Of a stretch of 38,166 nt of DNA, positions 34,509-38,166 are shown in pieces. Both the position numbers and the translations under genes were made by a program. The stretch comes from Pseudomonadota bacterium. GTDB taxonomy: Bacteria; Myxococcota_A; UBA796; GCA-2862545. Each line of letters opens with the position of its first letter. The first letter of the stretch is position 1. The notes under the pieces were generated by a model that was not told the origin of the DNA, did no database searches, and saw only the letters and a list, made by a program, of their open reading frames with translations. The stretch covers positions 1 through 38,166 of the forward strand of contig PKDJ01000325.1 of assembly GCA_002862545.1 (NCBI GenBank), given 5' to 3'.

Positions 34509-36806
34509 ATGGACGCCGAGCGCCGCGCCATGGTCGTGGTCTTCCTGGTGGGTGTGGTCAGCCTCGCCTACGAGCTCACGCAAGTCCGCATGCTGGCCTT
34601 CTTCCTCGGCAACAGCATGGACTTCCTGGCGATACCCATCGCCCTGCTCGGGCTGGCGATCGGGTCGATGTACCGCCACTTCGTCTACAAGGGCAGCTCT
34701 GACGACCTCGTTCGGGTGCTCTCCGCGGCGCTGCTGCCGACGATGGCCGTGGTCCTCGTCCTGTTCTTCACGGTGTCGAATACCTTCTTCGACCAGATCC
34801 ACGTGAGCTTGGCCAACCCGGCAACCGACGCCGTGCGCCTCGTCGTCTACGCCACCATCTTCCTGCCGCCCTACGCCATCTTCGGCGCCCTCTTCGCGAC
34901 GCTCTTCAGTGAGTGGTCGCACCGCATCGGCCGCCTGTACTTCTTCGATCTGGCAGGCGCGGCACTGGGATGCGTGCTCGCTCCCCTCCTGCTGACGTTC
35001 GCCGACCTGTGGTCCACCCTGGTCATGGTCCTCGTCGGTGCCCTGGCTCTGCTCTGGGTCGGCGGGCCCCGGACCACGCCTGTGCGAGCGAGCGCGGTGA
35101 TCGGCACCCTGATGGTCGGTGGACTGGCGGCCGGCGGGCTGGTGTTCAGCGAGAAGCCCAATCCGATGGCCCTCGCACGCACGGTCGCTCGAGGCGCCAA
35201 GAAGGTCGATGTCGTCGATGTCGAGTGGAACGAGATCGCCCGAACGGCGCTGCTACGGGCCCGCTTCGGCAAGGGCAACAACGGCATGTCGATCGTCCAG
35301 GACAACGGACTGTCCAACGTCACGGTGCTGCCCTACCGTCCCGACCGGCCCCGGCAGGCCGTCTACGACGCCGAGTGGCAGCGCCGCTTCGCCTGGGCTC
35401 TGGGGATGGAGCCGAAGTCCGTGCTCGTGATCTTCGCCGGCGCGGGCCGCGACATGATCGCCTTCGACAAGCTCTCTGATGGCCAGGCCGACGTGGTGGG
35501 CGTCGAGCTGAACCCCACCGTCGTCGACTGGGCCCACCACCCGAAGCTGGCCTACCTGCGCCTCGGCGAGTTCGTCGACAAGCCCAACATCCACCTCGTC
35601 AACGCCGAGGGGCGGGACTTCCTCAACCGCGACGACCGGCAGTACGACCTGATCTACGTCGCGAACAATGGCGCCGTACACACCAGCCGCACCGGGCACA
35701 CGCGCAAGTTCCTCGACACCTACGAGGCGATGGGGGCCTACCTCGACCACCTCGCCGACGACGGCCTGATCATCTTCATGAATCAGCCCGTGACCGAGAA
35801 GCTCGCCGCCTTCCGCAAGCTGTTCGCCGAGCGCGACCTCGGCGACCCGATGCAGTCGATGTACGGTTTCGGCTGGCGCGACGTCCCGGAGATGCTCGAC
35901 ACCCTGGTCGTGAAGCGCGGCGGCTTCAGCGACGCCGACCTCGACGTGCTCGATGCCGAGGTGAAGCGCCACGAGCAAGAAGTCATCTCGCTGTACTCGC
36001 CACGCGGCACCGTGCACCCGCGCTGGTCGCCTGGCATGGACGGCGATCTGGCCACCATCCGGCAGGTCACCGACGACCAGCCCTTCACCCACTCCCTCGA
36101 GCTCGGCTCGCTGCAGCTGGTCCCTCGCGAAGACCAGCTCAAGGACCGTCGCTACGTGTCGAGCTGGGTGAAGGCCTTCACCGTGGGGTTCTTCTTCTTC
36201 GCCTCCCTCGTAGTCGGTGGCGCGGCGATGTTCGCCGGAGGCAAGGCCGCACGAATCCCGCCCCTGTGGTTCGCCTACCTCCTGACCTCGGGCGTCGGGT
36301 ACATGTGTGTCGAGATCGGACTGATCGCCAAGACGGAGCTGTTCGTCGGCAACCCGCTCTACGCCGTGGCGCTGAACCTCGCGGTGTTCCTGGTGGCGAA
36401 CGCAGTCGGGGCACTGCTGCAGGACAACAGGGGCCTGATGCGCAACGGCGCGTGGCTGATCGGGGCCACGCTGCTCTCGGTCGCCTGGGGCGTGGGGGCC
36501 GTCGAGCTGCTCAACGCCACCCTGCTCTCGGTCGCTCTGCCCCTGAAGGCCATCGGCGTGCTCGTCGCTGTGTTCCCAGCCGGACTCGTCCTCGGCACCT
36601 TCTACCCGTACTGCGTCAGCCAGCTCGTGGCGGCCGACAAGGGCGGCACGGTGCCGATGACCTACGGGCTGACGACGCTGGCCTCGGTGCTGGGCTCAAG
36701 CTTCGCCGTGACGGCCATGATCGACCTCGGCTTCAGCCGCGTGATCGCGATCGGGGCCGTCTGCTACGTCGCGGCCGGCCTGCTCGCGCTCGCCGCCCGC
36801 CGCTGA
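34509..36806 (+). CDS. Membrane protein with spermidine-synthase-like central domain
   Basis: A 765-residue protein with hydrophobic N-terminal helices (about 5-190) and C-terminal helices (about 555-765) around a soluble Rossmann-fold segment (about 270-470). The architecture matches membrane-fused spermidine-synthase homologues. The SAM-like strand is SVLVIFAGAGRDMIAF, where true synthases have GGGDG, and the VVGVELNPTVV strand follows. The catalytic DSSDP-type loop is replaced by IYVANNGAVHTSRTGH, so aminopropyl transfer is unlikely. The ATG at 34509 has GGGGAAGGA directly upstream. It may be a transporter or a methyltransferase-like enzyme; no substrate can be named. Confidence 0.8.
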   Translation: MDAERRAMVVVFLVGVVSLAYELTQVRMLAFFLGNSMDFLAIPIALLGLAIGSMYRHFVYKGSSDDLVRVLSAALLPTMAVVLVLFFTVSNTFFDQIHVSLANPATDAVRLVVYATIFLPPYAIFGALFATLFSEWSHRIGRLYFFDLAGAALGCVLAPLLLTFADLWSTLVMVLVGALALLWVGGPRTTPVRASAVIGTLMVGGLAAGGLVFSEKPNPMALARTVARGAKKVDVVDVEWNEIARTALLRARFGKGNNGMSIVQDNGLSNVTVLPYRPDRPRQAVYDAEWQRRFAWALGMEPKSVLVIFAGAGRDMIAFDKLSDGQADVVGVELNPTVVDWAHHPKLAYLRLGEFVDKPNIHLVNAEGRDFLNRDDRQYDLIYVANNGAVHTSRTGHTRKFLDTYEAMGAYLDHLADDGLIIFMNQPVTEKLAAFRKLFAERDLGDPMQSMYGFGWRDVPEMLDTLVVKRGGFSDADLDVLDAEVKRHEQEVISLYSPRGTVHPRWSPGMDGDLATIRQVTDDQPFTHSLELGSLQLVPREDQLKDRRYVSSWVKAFTVGFFFFASLVVGGAAMFAGGKAARIPPLWFAYLLTSGVGYMCVEIGLIAKTELFVGNPLYAVALNLAVFLVANAVGALLQDNRGLMRNGAWLIGATLLSVAWGVGAVELLNATLLSVALPLKAIGVLVAVFPAGLVLGTFYPYCVSQLVAADKGGTVPMTYGLTTLASVLGSSFAVTAMIDLGFSRVIAIGAVCYVAAGLLALAARR

Positions 36807-36819
36807 GCACAGCCCCGCT

Positions 36820-38166
36820 CTAGAGCGAGGTGTAGAAGCCCCGTCCGCGCACGTTCTCGTCGAGCTGCAGCGGGGTGTTCAGGCTCGGGAAGGCTCGCTG
36901 GTCGCAGTCCTGGCGCTCGCAGAGCCGGCAGGTGATCCCGATGGGGACGACCCGCTCCTGAAGGCTGGAGAGGTCGATCCCGTCGGCGTAGACCAGCTGC
37001 GGGGCATGCGCGATGTCACAGCCGAGCCCGACCGCATGGACCGTCTCCGGTGAGCCCCAGCCGCCGAGAGAGCGCACCACCGTGCGAGCCATGCAGAAGT
37101 AGGTCTTGCCGCTGGGCATCTGGCTGATCTGCGTTCGGATTCCGCCGTGCCCGAAGCCCCGCGTGACGTTCCACCGGGGGCAGAGCCCACCAAACCGCGC
37201 GAAGCGAATGCCCGACCCGCCGTAGCGCTTGGAGATGTTCCCGGCGGCATCGATCTTCACGAAGTGGAAGGGGATGCCGGCCGCGCCCGGGCGCTGGAGC
37301 GTGGTCAGGCGATGGGCCACCTGCTCGAAGCTGGTGTGGAACCGATGCCCGAGGCGGTCGATGTCGTACCGGAGGTCAGTCGCGGCCGCGAGGAAGGGCT
37401 CGTAGGGCATGAGCAAGGCACCGCCGAAGTAGCTGGCGAGCACCATCCGCATCAGCTTCCGTGAATCCTCGGTGGTCAGGCCGGGCGCTGCCAACCACTC
37501 CCCGAAGTCCTGCGTGAGCAGACCGATCTGGTGCGCCAGCTGGAAGACGCGGCTGCGGATCGGAAGCAGCTCGGAGAGCAGCAGCTCCCGACGCCCGGCA
37601 TCGTAGCGACGCAGAGACCGACCGAGATCGGAGACGATGCGCACACGCACGTCGAGCTTCCGCTCGAGGACGCGGACCAGCCCGCTCCAGAGGTCGGTGG
37701 GCTCCAGCCGGGCCTCGAGCCAGAGGGCCTCCGCAGCAGCCTCGAGCTCTGGAAAGTAGTTTCCGAAGGCAGAGATCTGCTCGGTGACCTCCTCCGTCGG
37801 CAGGCGCGTCTCACGGTCGGGTACGTCATCGCCGACCACCCGCTCGGCCAGCGTGCGGGCTCGCCCCCGGACCTCGGTGAAGCGCCCATACAGGTGCACC
37901 ACGGCCTGTGCGATGGCGGGCTGATCCCGGGCGAGCGCCTTGACCTCGGTGTTGGTCAGGCCTTCGCCGTCGAACATGGGGTCGCCGAAGATCTCCATCA
38001 GGTCTGACGTGAGACGGCTGTCGTCGTCGCTCGCGAACGTCGCGAGATCCAGATCGAACTCCTGCGCGAGCTTCAGCAGCAGCGCAGCAGTGAGCGGGCG
38101 CTTCCCGTGCTCGATCAGGTTCAGGTAGCTGGCGCTGATGCCCAGGCGCTCCGCGAGCCTCACCTG
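36820..38166 (-). CDS. ScfR/RamB-type XRE-family transcriptional regulator, 5' end missing
   Basis: The N-terminal helix-turn-helix (QVRLAERLGISASYLNLIEHGKRPLT) runs off the right edge of the window, so a few dozen codons at most are missing. An ImmA/IrrE-like central region follows (YFGGALLMPYEPFLAAATDLRYD, LGHRFHTSFEQVAHRL), then a C-terminal part (FVKIDAAGNISKRYGGSGI, FGHGGIRTQISQMPSG) with a Cys cluster CRLCERQDC. This is the arrangement of short-chain-fatty-acyl-responsive regulators of the ScfR/RamB group, which control acetate, propionate and glyoxylate-related genes. No HExxH protease motif is seen. It is convergent with the membrane protein gene, 13 bases apart. Codons before 38163 are partial. 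Confidence 0.88.
   Translation of the reverse strand, partial: QVRLAERLGISASYLNLIEHGKRPLTAALLLKLAQEFDLDLATFASDDDSRLTSDLMEIFGDPMFDGEGLTNTEVKALARDQPAIAQAVVHLYGRFTEVRGRARTLAERVVGDDVPDRETRLPTEEVTEQISAFGNYFPELEAAAEALWLEARLEPTDLWSGLVRVLERKLDVRVRIVSDLGRSLRRYDAGRRELLLSELLPIRSRVFQLAHQIGLLTQDFGEWLAAPGLTTEDSRKLMRMVLASYFGGALLMPYEPFLAAATDLRYDIDRLGHRFHTSFEQVAHRLTTLQRPGAAGIPFHFVKIDAAGNISKRYGGSGIRFARFGGLCPRWNVTRGFGHGGIRTQISQMPSGKTYFCMARTVVRSLGGWGSPETVHAVGLGCDIAHAPQLVYADGIDLSSLQERVVPIGITCRLCERQDCDQRAFPSLNTPLQLDENVRGRGFYTSL

Overview
The window is GC-rich, gene-dense DNA, apart from a short AT-rich tip at the left end. It most resembles the genome of a member of the Myxococcota or a related lineage formerly placed in the Deltaproteobacteria. 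This is inferred from two Ser/Thr protein kinases (one with TPR-like helices, one membrane-anchored with a PEGA-like domain), an FHA-domain sigma-54 activator, two lipoproteins full of DxDGDG metal-binding repeats, an Asp/Thr/Ser/Gly low-complexity lipoprotein, many other secreted or lipid-anchored proteins, and an ScfR/RamB-type regulator. No rRNA, tRNA, CRISPR array, insertion sequence or phage gene was recognised.

Layout. Bases 1-190 are AT-rich and hold a thiolase-like C-terminal remnant. 191-4830 (minus) carries a beta-propeller-like secreted protein, an FHA/sigma-54 activator and a kinase whose reading frames touch. 5089-6307 (minus) is a tandem duplication of a small outer-membrane-like gene, in which the upstream copy has two in-frame amber codons. 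6375-8401 (minus) has a DUF4185-like secreted protein coupled to a DUF4336 protein. A VOC/glyoxalase remnant lies at about 8479-8700. 8718-10193 (minus) is an unknown protein ending in an RNxxxH (HEPN-like) motif.

10265-11908 holds a hotdog thioesterase, a convergent ArsC-like gene and a divergent double-FKBP protein. The ArsC-like gene has TGA at its catalytic cysteine codon, followed at the right distance by a perfect hairpin, so it is most likely a selenoprotein. 11970-18265 is a minus-strand run: lipoprotein hydrolase, small lipoprotein, EEP-family nuclease, sulfatase, DxDGDG lipoprotein and START-like protein. A 584-base divergent gap with a near-perfect -24/-12 (sigma-54) promoter precedes the second DxDGDG lipoprotein (18850-20916).

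20938-24536 has a membrane protein, a biotin-dependent acyl-CoA carboxylase alpha subunit, an S1/P1 nuclease overlapping its stop codon, and a 51-residue very basic protein. 24675-30486 holds an SRPBCC protein, a lipoprotein, an amidohydrolase, a PEGA-type kinase with a downstream PEGA-like secreted partner (apparently starting at CTG), and an APH-family kinase. 30534-38166 has an arylsulfotransferase-like lipoprotein, the low-complexity lipoprotein, a DUF2325-like protein, a spermidine-synthase-like membrane protein that lacks the family's catalytic residues, and the partial ScfR-like regulator cut by the window edge.

Most genes are single functions or short co-directional pairs rather than one pathway. 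Recurrent themes are phospho-signalling (two kinases, FHA, sigma-54), the cell surface (about a dozen exported proteins) and sulfate-ester chemistry (a sulfatase and an arylsulfotransferase). The strongest candidate for something not captured by automatic annotation is the selenocysteine ArsC-like gene at 10698-11039.
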